Notes under the pieces: generated by a model
Told to the model about the DNA's origin: nothing
The model's input: only the letters and a program-made list of their open reading frames with translations
Databases searched by the model: none
From: Diphasiastrum complanatum
Lineage: Eukaryota; Streptophyta; Lycopodiopsida; Lycopodiales; Lycopodiaceae
DNA: 64,000 nucleotides
Assembly: GCA_029204225.1 (NCBI GenBank)
Contig: CM055092.1
Location: forward strand, 45,144,087 to 45,208,086
Direction: 5' to 3'
Part shown: positions 12,113 through 24,593 of the stretch, one piece after another
Numbering within the stretch: position 1 is the stretch's first letter
How the letters are laid out: every line of letters begins with the position of its first letter
Position numbers and translations under genes: made by a program

Positions 12113-12780
12113 ATACTCTTGGAATTCTAGTTGTTGTTCTGAAAAAAAAATCCAAATCTCGTAAATTGTACACGTACAAACCTTTTTCATTCACAATCCA
12201 AATCGACATGTCACATGTGCGCATCGCTTCCAAAACTATCATTAATTCTGAGAATTAATTGCTACTTCAAATCAACATTTCGAAAGCTATCCCTGGTCAG
12301 TTCTCTCATTTGCTATTACTACCTCATCATGATTACACTGTATGTTTTCATGATCCACAATTCCATATCCGATTGCGTGAATCCTATCTTGATCATGTAT
12401 ATGCACACTATTGTCAATACAATGACGTGTACCAATTAATCCATCTAATATCAGAGTGCCAGTATGAACTTGCCAAAGCCGGCCACGATCACAGTACAAC
12501 TAACATAGTCATCGATGATCATGTATTCTTCCATCAAAAAATCAGTGCAATCAAATTACGAGAAACAAATACATAACTAGAAGTTACTGAACAATCTTTT
12601 TGTGACCTATTTTGAATCACGTACAATACTCGGAATGTGTACGATTTTTCCGTACCAAACCCCCATGCATGTTTTCATGGTATACAAAAAAAACTTATCA
12701 TTCGACCCAAATCAAAACCTGTTGATTTCACAAATAAAAAACTGTCAGTTCCAAGCATTATGCTATTTCATATGTGATAA
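12113..12780 (+). pseudogene. Decayed unknown protein, about 220 codons
   Basis: After an acceptor (GGTTGCAG) one frame reads through with three stops: TAA near 12257, TAA near 12574 and TGA near 12611. Each differs from CAA or CGA by one C-to-T change. The readable parts include LGILVVVLKKKSKSRKLYTY, HDYTVCFHDPQFHIRLRESY, YQLIHLISECQYELAK and NPHACFHGIQKKLIIRPKSK. The composition is rich in His and Tyr. No family is recognised. The frame is real enough to be old cargo of the surrounding element. Confidence 0.4.
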
Positions 12781-13962
12781 AGTTTTGTGCTCCTATGATA
12801 ATGTATTACCCATGCTCTGGACTAGTATTGCAATTTGTATTTCCCAATGTTACCACCCAACAGCTGAATCTATTGCAATAAATTGGGCCTCCTTCATACC
12901 TTGCACATGCATTACAGATTTAGTGACTGTTTCACATAAATGTTTACAAGAGAGCATATACTCTATATTTGATCCAGCTCCTCTATACCTAAAAACAAGC
13001 AAGTATTTACTGAATTTAATTGCATTTCAGGTTGGTGCCTTCACACCTGCATCTTCTATTTCCCTGCCTTGCAACATATTTGAGAATACCATGATTCCAA
13101 CATCTGATGTGTGTGACACCCAGGCTATTTAATCTACCTCGTGCATTGCAGTTCCATATAACAAACGTAAATTGCCAAAGCAATTGCGGCCCCAAAAATG
13201 TCCCACAGCTGAACTTCGAAATACACATGCTGTACACGATCATAAATTTTGCTAGGCAGAACTACAACAGGCCCACGTAACCATTACGGAATCTGAAAAC
13301 AAATTGCAATGCATGAAACAGAATCTCGAATTGACAAAGGAAGCACACATTACAGAACTTGAAAATGTACGCACTAAACATGTGCATGTTGTGCATGAAA
13401 AAATGATTCTAAAGGAATGCATTGTAGGGCTTGAAAAAGAACTATCATTTCCAAGTACAAAAATCGAAAACAATCGATGTGCGCTTCGAGTTCCTTCAGT
13501 GTATATTCCACCAATAAAAGAGGCATCTATATGTTTGCAATTACAAAAACGTTTTCAAACACGACCTGCTCAATTTGCTTTTGACTGGCCTCTAATCCCT
13601 GGCGAATTCTAGACTTTTAGACAGCACATACGAGTCTTTCAACTTTCATCGGTCAATCCGCACAATCGAATGATTCATGCACATGCCTCGCTGGGTACTA
13701 TGCAAGTTACCTGCTCAAATGGATGGCAATCAAACTCCCAAAAGGAAGTCGTCCAAGAATTCAGGACTGGTTCAATCCTAATTTGCCGTTACCAGAAAAT
13801 AGTGATGTTCTTTTGTACATAAAAGTCCGAGACTCTTGTCTTAGGGATCACATCGTGCTTGCAGAAATGATAAAGTTTAGTTTTCTAGAAGGCTTCCAAC
13901 ATGTTTTTATGATGTGGATGGTAATCATTTTGAACGAATTCTATTATGTAATCGTGTATTAG
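12781..13962 (+). pseudogene. Further unknown coding remnants, one coiled coil
   Basis: Three frames look coding: up to about 13132 (CYHPTAESIAINWASFIPC), 13262-13612 (a coiled coil, ELTKEAHITELENVRTKH, then PAQFAFDWPLIPGEF) and 13723-13962 (KLPKGSRPRIQDWFNPNLPL). They may continue the protein of the preceding entry after frameshifts. No function is assigned. Confidence 0.3.
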
Positions 13963-15994
13963 TGAATACTTGTAATTTAAAATAGATGGACCACGACATA
14001 CATGCCATTTCATATGTTACTTTTTTGTAATGTCGAATTTATACATTTTGATATATTTTTTCTTGTATAGTTAATTGACATTCTTGCATTACAAACAACA
14101 TCATACTTGTAAAACCGCGACCGTGTACTTTTTTTAGAACATTTCCATATTGTTTTTAGAGTTATAAATTGGAATCAATTTCAGAAGATTTTTTATGTAC
14201 TTGTACATTGGTAGACCTAAAAACACTAAATTCAGTTCCATGGAAACTTTCCATATGCATTTTCCTGATGTAGATGGCATTCATTTTGAACGAGTTGTGG
14301 TATACGAACACCATCATTTTTTTCCGATGCACTTCTTGAACGAGTTGTGCTATACAAACATCATTATTTTTTCTATAAACATTCCATTTGTACTTTCATA
14401 TAAATTTTTGTATATAAAAATTTACCATTCTCGTACTTTACCATGAGTTAATTTCTCAAACCTGCATTAGTACACCTACAATGCATTACAGTAACTCTCT
14501 TAACATACCGATACAAATTCCGTATGGATTATCAAAAATACATGCAAACCATTTTCTAGCATGATGTTTTTTAACTTTTATTTATGCAATAATACATTAG
14601 TTGTTAAGAAATTTATTATTGGTATGTAATTTATTTTCCACAAATCATTAACATAGCTTCAAACAAAGAAATGTCCTCGTCAAAGTATCATACTTCGATT
14701 GCCTACTTTTACAACATTAATTTTTGCATGTTGTTTTTAGCTTCAATCGCTTGATTTACCTCAATAATGACTTGACCTAGAAAGTTACAAACACAATAAC
14801 ACATGAACTTTGGTTAATACTTTGTTATGTCATTTCACATATTTGAATCTATTTCAATGTACTAGTTAAATTGCTATAAAAAAAAAATTTGTTGCAATCT
14901 ATGTGTGTGTGTGTGTGTCTGTATGTGTACGTATGTGTGTACGTGTGTGTGTAAAAAACCTACCAACCATACATAATTCGTCCATGTCTTTTTATAGTTT
15001 CCGAAATTGAAAACTAATAGTATAATGTGTTGATTTCATGTAATGATAAATACATTAGAAATCTACAGCCATGTAATTATATGTGTAGTTGTGTTAATAG
15101 TCTACAACCATTATGATCCTAGCGACTTTGAAAAACAAACATTGAAGTACAATAATTCTATTTACGAGATAAAATTTATAAACGAATGAAGTCTACTTTT
15201 AAGATTTTTAGTTTACTTTATAACACAATAGCAGTATTTCATAAATGCCCAAAAAAAACTTGAAGCCTTTATGTTGTCAGGTGTTGTACTGCTTTATAAT
15301 TATCATGCATGTTTGTTTGTCTTACAGATATTAAGTTACAAATGCATACGTACAAACCAATTCGGAAGACATACATTATGTCCATACTTTCATTCTATTT
15401 TGCACTGCTTTTGGAAGTCATAAAATAGTGATCCGAACTTGTAGTTCCTAAGTTCCATTCGTGTTCATTTGCAGGTGTTGTTGCTGGTAACCCCATACAC
15501 CTGTTTCTAAATTTTCAATCTTCTTCCTTTTCAATATGGATGTTTAATCAGTGATAAACTTAAATACACAGTCCGAATTTATAAAACATTTTCCAGAAAA
15601 CATAGACATTTTTGTAATATTTGCATTCCAATGAAATTCTACCAAAACACTCCAAATTCATTATCAATGGAAAGCTGGTAAGATTTTAATCTAATTTGTA
15701 AATCAGTCAATGATTATATATGTAACTTTATTAGAGAATAGAGAAATTAACAAGCTGCTTGTCTTTCATGCAGATACAAAAAAGACAGGAAAACACAACA
15801 CCCTACAAGGGTCTTCCAACAGATATCAACGTTGTAGAAGAACAATGAGAATCCATACAATCAATTGTACAAATTGATATCTGTATTCAATAAAAGATCA
15901 CCCAAATTTGGGGATTTTGTACATCTGTGCAAATCATTCTATTTCTGTATGTCTATATGTCTATAATTCTATTTCTATATGTCTCTATCTCTAT
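13963..15994. other. AT-rich gene-free stretch
   Basis: No coding region was recognised. An imperfect GT repeat lies at about 14900-14952. It separates the + strand coding remnants from the 3' end of the - strand histone-fold/Ulp1-like gene. Confidence 0.5.
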
Positions 15995-17746
15995 CTATTC
16001 AGCTTGGGTATTTACAAATTGCCCAATCTCATTTAAAATTAGAACATCGTCTGGCTTAGACGGCCCAGCATCAGCAGTTTTTGGTCCAGCAGTTGACCTG
16101 GCCAATAGACTAAGAATGATCTCCTGTCAAAATCTGTACACTTCTCCAACAGTATAATCACCTAGGGTAAACTGCAATAAACAATGTATTAGATGAATAT
16201 TAATAACAAACAATAGTTTACTGAAGATAAAATTGAAAGGGCTAATAACTCACCTTTGAAATATCAACATTCTCTTGAAGATTGTACCACTTGAAAAATA
16301 ATTTTGCATTGTATAGAGTACACCGCACACAGCTAAATGAGTCATTTTGCTAGAGTGTCTGCAATACATTCAATTGATTAATAATGGAATGAAGGTACTG
16401 ATTCTTAACAATGACGATAAACAAAAAATATGCCAAAGTGTTTAATGATTACTTCAATGCTCACAATTTCACATTTTTCTACCGTGAAATTCTCTATTGA
16501 AAAATATTTACATATCTCCGATAGCAGTGAGTCAATATCCTTATGTGTGTTGCTGGCAGAATTCATTTTTACACAAAAAAGATTTATGATATTATTATCT
16601 GTGATTTTTACAGAAATTACAATTAAGCTGTAGTGATCACTGCAAAAAACCATGAAGAATTCCAGTAGATAAACGATACAGTATTTACAAGTAAAGAAGT
16701 AGACAAGTAAAGAGATAGACTTACTTGGTATGATAAGGCACCATCAGAAACTTCACAACAGGTGAGCAAACACCAAGGATACAGTGCGACAAAGTGTCGT
16801 TGTTGTCCTTGATGCCTTGCAGAAAAAAATTGCTGAGAAGCGACACTTCTTTCATGGAATCCCTTGCAATATCATATTGCAGTAAGGGGAGACCCGCCTC
16901 AATCATTGGATCACTGATAGAGGCCCTTCTATCTTTCATCTGCATACAATTTGGTATTCTGAAATTAAGTAATAAAACCAATCCCTTCTGTTTTGAAGAG
17001 GATTGACATGCTGATACTATCTATTGCATCTAAGATATCTTTCTCAAATTTTAAATAATTATCAAAATCTAAATACTTTACAGGGTTGACATTAACGGGA
17101 GGAGGCGGAAGAGAATCTACAATGGAGGGAATGTCCAAAATTTTTGTGGCTGAATCAACCACAGTATCAAGAGCTACAATATTTACAGTTCCATCACCTC
17201 TAGATGTGGAAGCTTGGAGGGTCATGTGTCGGATCTTTTTGGGAGCCTGAGAAGAGGATGGCTTGTTCTTTCTAGGGGTAGGTTGCTTGCGAGGCCTCTT
17301 AGTGGGAAGGTTGGTCCTATCAAGGGGTTTGTCTCGGGGAGCATCAGGTTCACTCTTGTGAAGTCCACAGAATCTCTCCCTCATTCTATATAAAATTTGA
17401 AAATCTTTGGGCATCATGGTGACCCGCTTGGCATGGATGGAAAGCAAAAAAGAATCCTCAAAAAAAAAAAAGCCAAGTAGTCCTCTGCAGACTCCTACAA
17501 ACACTGCAATGCTCCAGGTGTGAACTTGACATCACTCTGTAGATTATCTCGGGTAATGAGACAGACAATATTGTAGAATGGTGCCCTTGGTATCAAGAGC
17601 AAGGTGGATCTCTGATATTTCTTAATCTCAGAGAGCCATATGCTCCTGTTATGTCTGGTCTACCATGAAGGATTAACAGCAGGGGTACTAGTGGATACAG
17701 TCCCAAGAGAGAAGAAATTCCTCCGGTTCTGTTTTACCCTAGACAT
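15995..17746 (-). pseudogene. Histone H3/CENH3-like fold joined to a Ulp1-like (C48) protease domain
   Basis: From ATG 17746 the first exon reads a divergent H3: SEIKKYQRST (H3 has REIRKYQKST), LLIPRAPF, ESAEDYL and SIHAKRVTMMPKDFQ. Loop 1 is one residue longer than canonical H3, and LLIPRAPF and AEDYL resemble CENH3. After the fold comes a basic Pro-rich linker (KRPRKQPTPRKNKP), then a Ulp1-like region: DHYSLIVI (His codon 16633-16635), MNS where family Asp-Ser is expected (16561-16563), and QNDSFSC (Cys 16329-16331). Introns fit in phase: 16640-16724 (GT-AG), 16359-16452 and 16172-16253. The stop is at 15995-15997. Breaks are TAG at 17660 and 17495, a 12-T run at 17460-17471 that shifts the frame by two, another frame break near 16980, TAG at 16350 and TGA at 16127. 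It is dead but clearly a former spliced gene. Confidence 0.7.
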
Positions 17747-17915
17747 GAGGGCAGTATAGGACGTATCGGTCTTGTGCGAGTGTAGAGAATGAAAACAACG
17801 AGACAAAAAACTAACCGCATATAGAAGCGATATGTACGGAAGTAATATCGCTCTTGTATGCAAGTAGAGAATTATTGCATAATAGCACAACAATTGGACA
17901 AGAGGATATATCAGA
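17740..17915 (-). repeat. Leader homologous, inverted, to 9955-10140
   Basis: Reverse-complemented, this 5' leader of the histone-fold/Ulp1-like gene shares an ordered series of blocks with the leader of the + strand gene at 10133 (CTACTTGC, ACAAG then GCGATATT, CCGTACATATCGCT, GTTAG, CGCACAAG, ACTGCC). The two leaders face each other 7.6 kb apart. They could be long terminal inverted repeats that carry promoters, as in Mutator elements, or a duplicated promoter. Confidence 0.75.
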
Positions 17916-17942
17916 TACCTATGAATGATAATTTGTATATAT

Positions 17943-19356
17943 TTAAAATTGTGAATACAATTTACATTTGTAGCAACTTTGTATCTCTGAATTTTTAGCT
18001 TCTATGTTGCTCAATGAATTTGCAAGCTTTTCTGAATTTGTCGTAATTTGAAGATTTTGTGATTTGTTGAATTTGAACTCTACGGTAGAACCACTGAAAT
18101 AATTGGCAAATATAGTTTCATTTTTCATTGGTTCCTCCATGTTGTGTATTTCGATGAAATGCTGCCCGTGCTTGGCAATGTGACTTCTCCATCCCTTAGG
18201 CTTCCATATGTGTTTGCAAAAAACGATGTATGATCTCTTAGTATGTATTGCACATGTCAAAATACTAATGTCAGTCTTATGCTTGGATCAAAATATATAA
18301 TTGAATTGATAGCTGCTCTGAGCATGCACACTAACCATGTAATGAGTGATGTGATCTTCTCCCCATGCTTTTGATACTGTATCAACAAAATCAACACAAC
18401 TCTTTTGTAGAGCTCTCTTATCAGTATCAGAAAATTTGTCTTTTCTTAATATCTTAATCATATTGTCGAGCTTTCTCCATACATCAACTTAATAATCTTG
18501 ATTTGCTGGTCACTCCTGCAGCAACGATTTTTTTCCAGACTGAGTGTTGAATGTTTGAAGCATTACCAGTATGGTTTGATAGGAATTGACGTGCTTTTGC
18601 TCCTCTGATGCTTGGCTCAGTTGGCATATTTCCTAACTTTTTAGAAAGCTTTTCATCTTTTCATATTTTGACATGTCCCTTATGCAGTCTTGCTTTTGAT
18701 AAAACATCTTCTAACCGACAAATAGCTTCCTTCGCAACTGATGTTGGCTTACTATTCCATGCAAAAACTATATGAAGATAAATGAGCTTTTCTATTATTC
18801 TAACTTCTGCATGAAGAGTGCAGACATGCACATTTTTCAAGGGAATAGGCAATACTGGCTTCCAGTTTGGATCTGCATCTTCTCTAGTAATTCCTATACT
18901 TCTAGTTACATCTTTTGCCATTTTCATGCAATATAAACAAGGATGTTTAGATGTAGCATCGTGAGAGACATTATACATGCATTTCAATGTTTTTAAATCA
19001 CCTGCTAAGTGCCATTTAACTTTGAAGTCTAAAACTTCTGGAACTTTGAGAAATCCTCCTTCCATATGGTCCTTGATGATCCGAGGGTAAGATGTCCTAG
19101 AGAATATCCATGATAATATATTGTGATTCAGAGTCAATGTGCTAGGATCTTGAGGATACAATGATCCGTCAGTCCACAAATCCAAGTTCTTTTTTTCTTC
19201 TCCCCTATAACGAGAACGATCAACAGTAGATATTGGAACTCCTTTGCCTCCTCGTCTCTGTATGGGTGCCGAATCATTGGGAATATCCAAATGTAGATGA
19301 TACAATGTCGTCATCAAATAAAGCAAGACAAAACAAAACAATACAAAACAAAACAA
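17943..19356 (-). pseudogene. Transposase-like gene of unassigned family
   Basis: The main frame (19356-18661) includes LDLWTDGSLYPQDPSTLTLN, WHLAGDLKTLKCMYNVS and SKHPCLYCM, with a Cys-x2-Cys pair. Coding continues with breaks through NMPTEPSIRGAKARQFLSN (about 18630), VDTVSKAWGEDHITHYM (about 18340) and, in another frame, WRSHIAKHGQHFIEIHNMEE and KNETIFANYFSGSTVEFKF to a stop at 17943. The arrangement GDLK, then a Cys pair, then W-x5-HYM, then a His/Glu-rich part resembles uncharacterised transposase-like proteins found across eukaryotes; I do not recognise a named superfamily. It sits just upstream of the histone-fold gene on the same strand and is the best candidate for the element's own transposase. 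Confidence 0.5.
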
Positions 19357-19400
19357 AGTACTTATCTTTAATTATATCATATACTCTGTTTGATTCAAAT

Positions 19401-19585
19401 TTGGAGATGGCGCTCATATTTTCAGTCCAATGTGGAGATGGTGCTTATATTTGGAGATGGCGCTCATAATCTCAATCCAATGTGAAGATGGCATTCATAT
19501 TTGGAGATGGCGCTCAAATTTTCATTCTAGTGGAGGGATGTTTTTTTTTCTCATTTGAATTTGTGGATGGCGGTCATATTTTCAA
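19401..19585. repeat. Six-copy degenerate repeat near an element end
   Basis: A unit like TTGGAGATGGCGCTCATATT recurs at about 19401, 19432, 19451, 19490, 19501 and 19564 with small changes. It starts about 170-390 bp inside the 35-bp end at 19754-19788. Subterminal repeats of this kind often bind transposase in plant DNA transposons; that role here is inference. Confidence 0.7.
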
Positions 19586-19753
19586 ATTTTGACAAGTTAG
19601 ACTGTGAACAGTTTAGAATTGTTAACTATCACTGGAGACACTATGGTTAGATCACTGGGAGTTGGGGAGGCCTCGGGAGTGGTGGGGGCAAGCAAATATG
19701 CAATATTGTTTCTTTTATTTTGATATTTTTCTTCATCCTACATGGCATTCCTT

Positions 19754-19788
19754 AAAGGGTCTTTTTGATATTGAAAACTCCTCTAATG
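19754..19788 (-). repeat. Inverted copy of the 35-bp end sequence
   Basis: On the - strand it reads CATTAGAGGAGTTTTCAATA and continues to CCCTTT, matching 8455-8489 and 10241-10275 with at most a few differences. It breaks the CACTA transposase coding sequence at 19789, so it is a true element end. Homology stops after 35 bp, as for a terminal inverted repeat. Confidence 0.8.
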
Positions 19789-20960
19789 GATATTTTATAC
19801 TTTGTATTTTCCAAGAATTAAAAGTGCTAACATGAGATGTCCTTTTTTTATAGTTAGCCAAGGTGGAATGTTGTAGTTGACCAACACCACTGGCTAAGTA
19901 GACCACGTGCTTGACATCTTGCCAAAGGGATTCACCCCATCTGTTGCAAGTCCAAATCTTATGTTTCTAGATTCACTTGCAAAACATGGATACTCTTTGT
20001 CAATGTGTTTCCATGTAGGAAAATCTAAGGGTACTCTCATAACCCCATCTGAAGAACGATGGCTAGCATGTCAATTCATCAGTTCTGCAAGGGATTTGCA
20101 ATGAAACAATCATTGCAAGCGTGAAATTATTGAGAAATGTCTCAACACCTTGCTTGGGATAGCAGTCCCTTGCAAATCATCTCAATATCAAGGAGTCTCA
20201 CATATAGGACAATTTGTTAGTCCTTGATACTTACCATGATACAAGATGCAATCTTTTGAACAAGCATGATGTTGTGTATAGTCCATTCCCGTTGCATTCA
20301 ACATCTTGCGTGCCTCGGCTCTCGTCTCTAGCATGTTATTTCCTCCTGGGAGTAGTTTGCGCAATACCCTGCATATAACCAAATGAATTTTCATAACATC
20401 AAACACAATTGCTTATTCAACTAAAACTTTTAATTTACACAAGTACACACTTAGTTAAATAAAAAATAATTCAATCTTCTTTACCCAAATAAAAATGTAA
20501 CACTTGTATCACTCCATTTATATTTTGCTTGGAGATTCAATAGAAGCAACGCAGCAGACAAACGAGATGTCTTTGCTCCAGGGTATAATGGTGTATGTGA
20601 TTCTTCTCTCAATTTCCTTTCCTCGTCAGTCACAAAAGATTTAGTACCGTGTTTAGTGGGTTCTTTCATACTGTCATGATGCTCATAGACATCATTTATC
20701 AAGTTGTTCATAATTTCAACTTCATCTTGCATGGAACAATCATGTTCATCACTTGAACTTGATTTTGAGGAAGAAGGAGAGTTAGGTTGAGACCGATTTG
20801 TCTTGCGACATTGTTGTTCATCTATTCTCATCATGGCTCGTAATCTCATCTACTCATGACGAGATAGTTGATCTATATGTGGCCCATTGTATCCCAATCT
20901 TGTGGTACAGAATGTATGTGATCATCACTAGAACTAGATGACGATTTGTATTCCTTCAAA
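19789..20960 (-). pseudogene. CACTA (En/Spm) TNP2-type transposase, N-terminal part
   Basis: From right to left: a Ser/Asp-rich start (about 20960-20850), an exon ending FLFG at 20485 with a GT donor, then an exon from 20368 after TATGCAG (phases agree). This contains HHACSKDCILYHGKYQGL and CPIC, then SKVLRHFSIISRLQ, GVMRVPLDFPTWKHID, RFGLATDGVNPFGKMSS and VVLVNYNIPPWL, the conserved TNP2 (Transposase_21) series. In-frame stops occur, including a TAG where Trp is expected after STWST. It is cut at 19789 by the 35-bp end sequence. The catalytic DDE part of the protein is absent. Confidence 0.88.
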
Positions 20961-21552
20961 CATGGGAAAACAAATAAGACATCAAAATTGAATAACAATA
21001 TATACAAATTGGAACTTAAATCAAGATATAAAAATTGAACATTATTTAAAAAAAACACAAATACCCCTATTAAGACTATTCATGTTCTCAAATAAAAGAT
21101 ATCATCTTATAATTCAAATATCAAATATCAAGAATATATAGCTAATTAGATTAAAACCATTGTATATAGTTTCGATATAGTTGAATATTTTGTGTTAAAA
21201 CCTAAACACTAAGCGCAATTCAAATTGAAACTTAAATATGACATCAAAATCGAACATGACATTCAAATTGAAAGTTAAACAAGGCATGAAAATTGAACAT
21301 TATTTCTAAAGCCTAAACATCAAACATCATATCCAATTTGAAACTTATATAAGACTTCTTAATCAAACATTATATTATAATTAAAATTGAAACAAGACAT
21401 TGCAAATTGAGCATTATTTTGAACGCTTAACATCAAACATCATATCAAATGTGAACTTAAATAAGACATCCAAAGGAAACATTATATCTAAATTGAAAGT
21501 CAAATAAGACATCCAAATTGAACTCGAATGAAAAAGGATGTACTTTTGGTAT
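20961..21552. repeat. AT-rich degenerate repeats around AAATTGAA / AAGACATC
   Basis: Between about 20960 and 21525 short units such as AAATAAGACATC, AAATTGAAC and ACATCAAACATCATATC recur many times on the + strand. No gene was seen. The array lies between the CACTA transposase start and the SET relic and could be subterminal or intronic repeat of the CACTA element. Confidence 0.5.
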
Positions 21553-22055
21553 TTACAACGCACATGGTTGTGCTTGGCTCAAAGCTTTTTGTACACATCT
21601 TGGTAAAGGACAATTGAAGCTATAGTTGATGAATAGTTCTTCAGCACATTTAATAGGTCTGATCGCACAAACCATTACATATGTAGCTTTCACATATCTA
21701 GAAAAATAATCTTCTTTTCCATTGACGTTTTTCAAAGTCACAATAAGTTAATGAAGGGTGACAAATAGAACTATTTATATATGCGGCAATGTTTACATGT
21801 ATTTCTGGATGCCCATCGATGTACATACGATGTGCTTTTGAAACACTTTTTCCTTGCATGTGCCTCTCTTCCAAAGAACAAGCATTGGAATCTAAACCAT
21901 ATATTTGCATTCTCCATTGGTGGCGACATAGAGCATGTCAATCAACCCAATTATATTTAGGTCTTGCATATGGCATTAATGTGACAACACTATTCAAAGG
22001 GACATCAATGCTAGTCAAAGAAAATAAACCTAATCCGGCATTAAAAAACGGTTAC
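21553..22055 (-). pseudogene. SET-domain protein relic
   Basis: The - strand reads NAGLGLFSLTSIDVPLNSVV (from about 22045), MYIDGHPEIHVNIAAYINSS and, after a frameshift near 21726, VMVCAIRPIKCAEELFINYSF. These match the order of a SET methyltransferase domain: the Gly-x-Gly-Leu-Phe start, the Asn-Ile-Ala-x-Tyr/Phe-Ile-Asn segment and the final Glu-Glu-Leu-x3-Tyr. A TGA interrupts it after YNWVD. The C-terminus after INYSF is short with a TAA at 21553. It could be a host gene relic or element cargo; the substrate is unknown. Confidence 0.55.
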
Positions 22056-22132
22056 TAGGCTTAATTATGTACATATGACCCCAACATAAAAATGACGTCC
22101 CACATAAGCTTTCATTGTGTTAGTGATTAAGT

Positions 22133-22493
<361 letters not shown>

Positions 22494-23165
22494 TCTAGTA
22501 GGAATCTGTGCATTGATTGTGCAAGAGCCTTGATAGGACTTGTTGCTCTGCATTTTGTCCTTGTAAGAAGAGCGGATTTTCTATTGGACACCTTGTACTT
22601 GGATGATCTTCAAAATAGAAGGTGCATTCGTCTTTCTCAAGAAACTTGACTGTGCAAGCATAAGCTTGAGGACAACCTGAACTTGGAGTGCAAGGTTCTT
22701 GGTCTTCTACAGCACTTGATCTGCTTGACTCTGTTGCACTCCCTGATGATTCGTAGTCTTTCTCCCTTGTATGCTCAAGTAGCATTAACTTCTAACTTTC
22801 ATGATTCCCCATCCGATATTTCTACGTTTGGGTGGCAGTGATCTACTCTCTTCTTCAAGATAAGATTCTCCATAATGACAACATCTTGACAGATATGTGC
22901 CAATGAAGTGCAAGATGTAAACTTCTTCATACTAGACTTGATGCTATCTAGAAATCCAATATAGAATTTTTGCATTATGGTCTCTGGACTCAGTAGATCA
23001 ACATCTTTTACTAGATCAAACATTCACCTGGTGTATTGTTGAACTGTCTCATCAGGAAACATCTGAAATGCAGCTAATCTCACAAACTTGGTAGTCGTGG
23101 TTGGAATGTAGTATTATTGTGCTGCATGAAATTGCTTCAAGAGTTGTGCAACTGTGGTGTCCCAC
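22494..23165 (-). pseudogene. Retrotransposon Gag relic
   Basis: The - strand reads FVRLAAFQMFPDETVQQYTR, then MFDLVKDVDLLSPETIMQKF and, after a stop, an acidic Ser-rich stretch, then CTFYFEDHPSTRCPI. The first part fits the LTR-retrotransposon Gag family (F-x-P-x-E-x-V-x-x-Y). It begins after an A/T-run junction near 23165. Pol is not found nearby. It may belong to the LTR-like end near 24593. Confidence 0.55.

Positions 23166-24593
<1,428 letters not shown>

Noticed and set aside
16254-16358. Alternative reading of this exon starting HSSKMTHLAV
   Set aside because: It has an open frame, but it would need a different phase from the upstream donor. The frame with QNDSFSC fits the splice phases and the Ulp1 Cys motif better despite one stop.
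18661-19356. Continuation of the CACTA TNP2 transposase
   Set aside because: TNP2 homology ends at 19789. The motifs here (GDLK, HPCLYC) do not fit TNP2, and an element end lies between.
8455-19788. Calling this interval a proven single transposon
   Set aside because: No matching target duplication was found for the left ends at 8455 or 10241 and the right end at 19788, so it is given as a hypothesis only.
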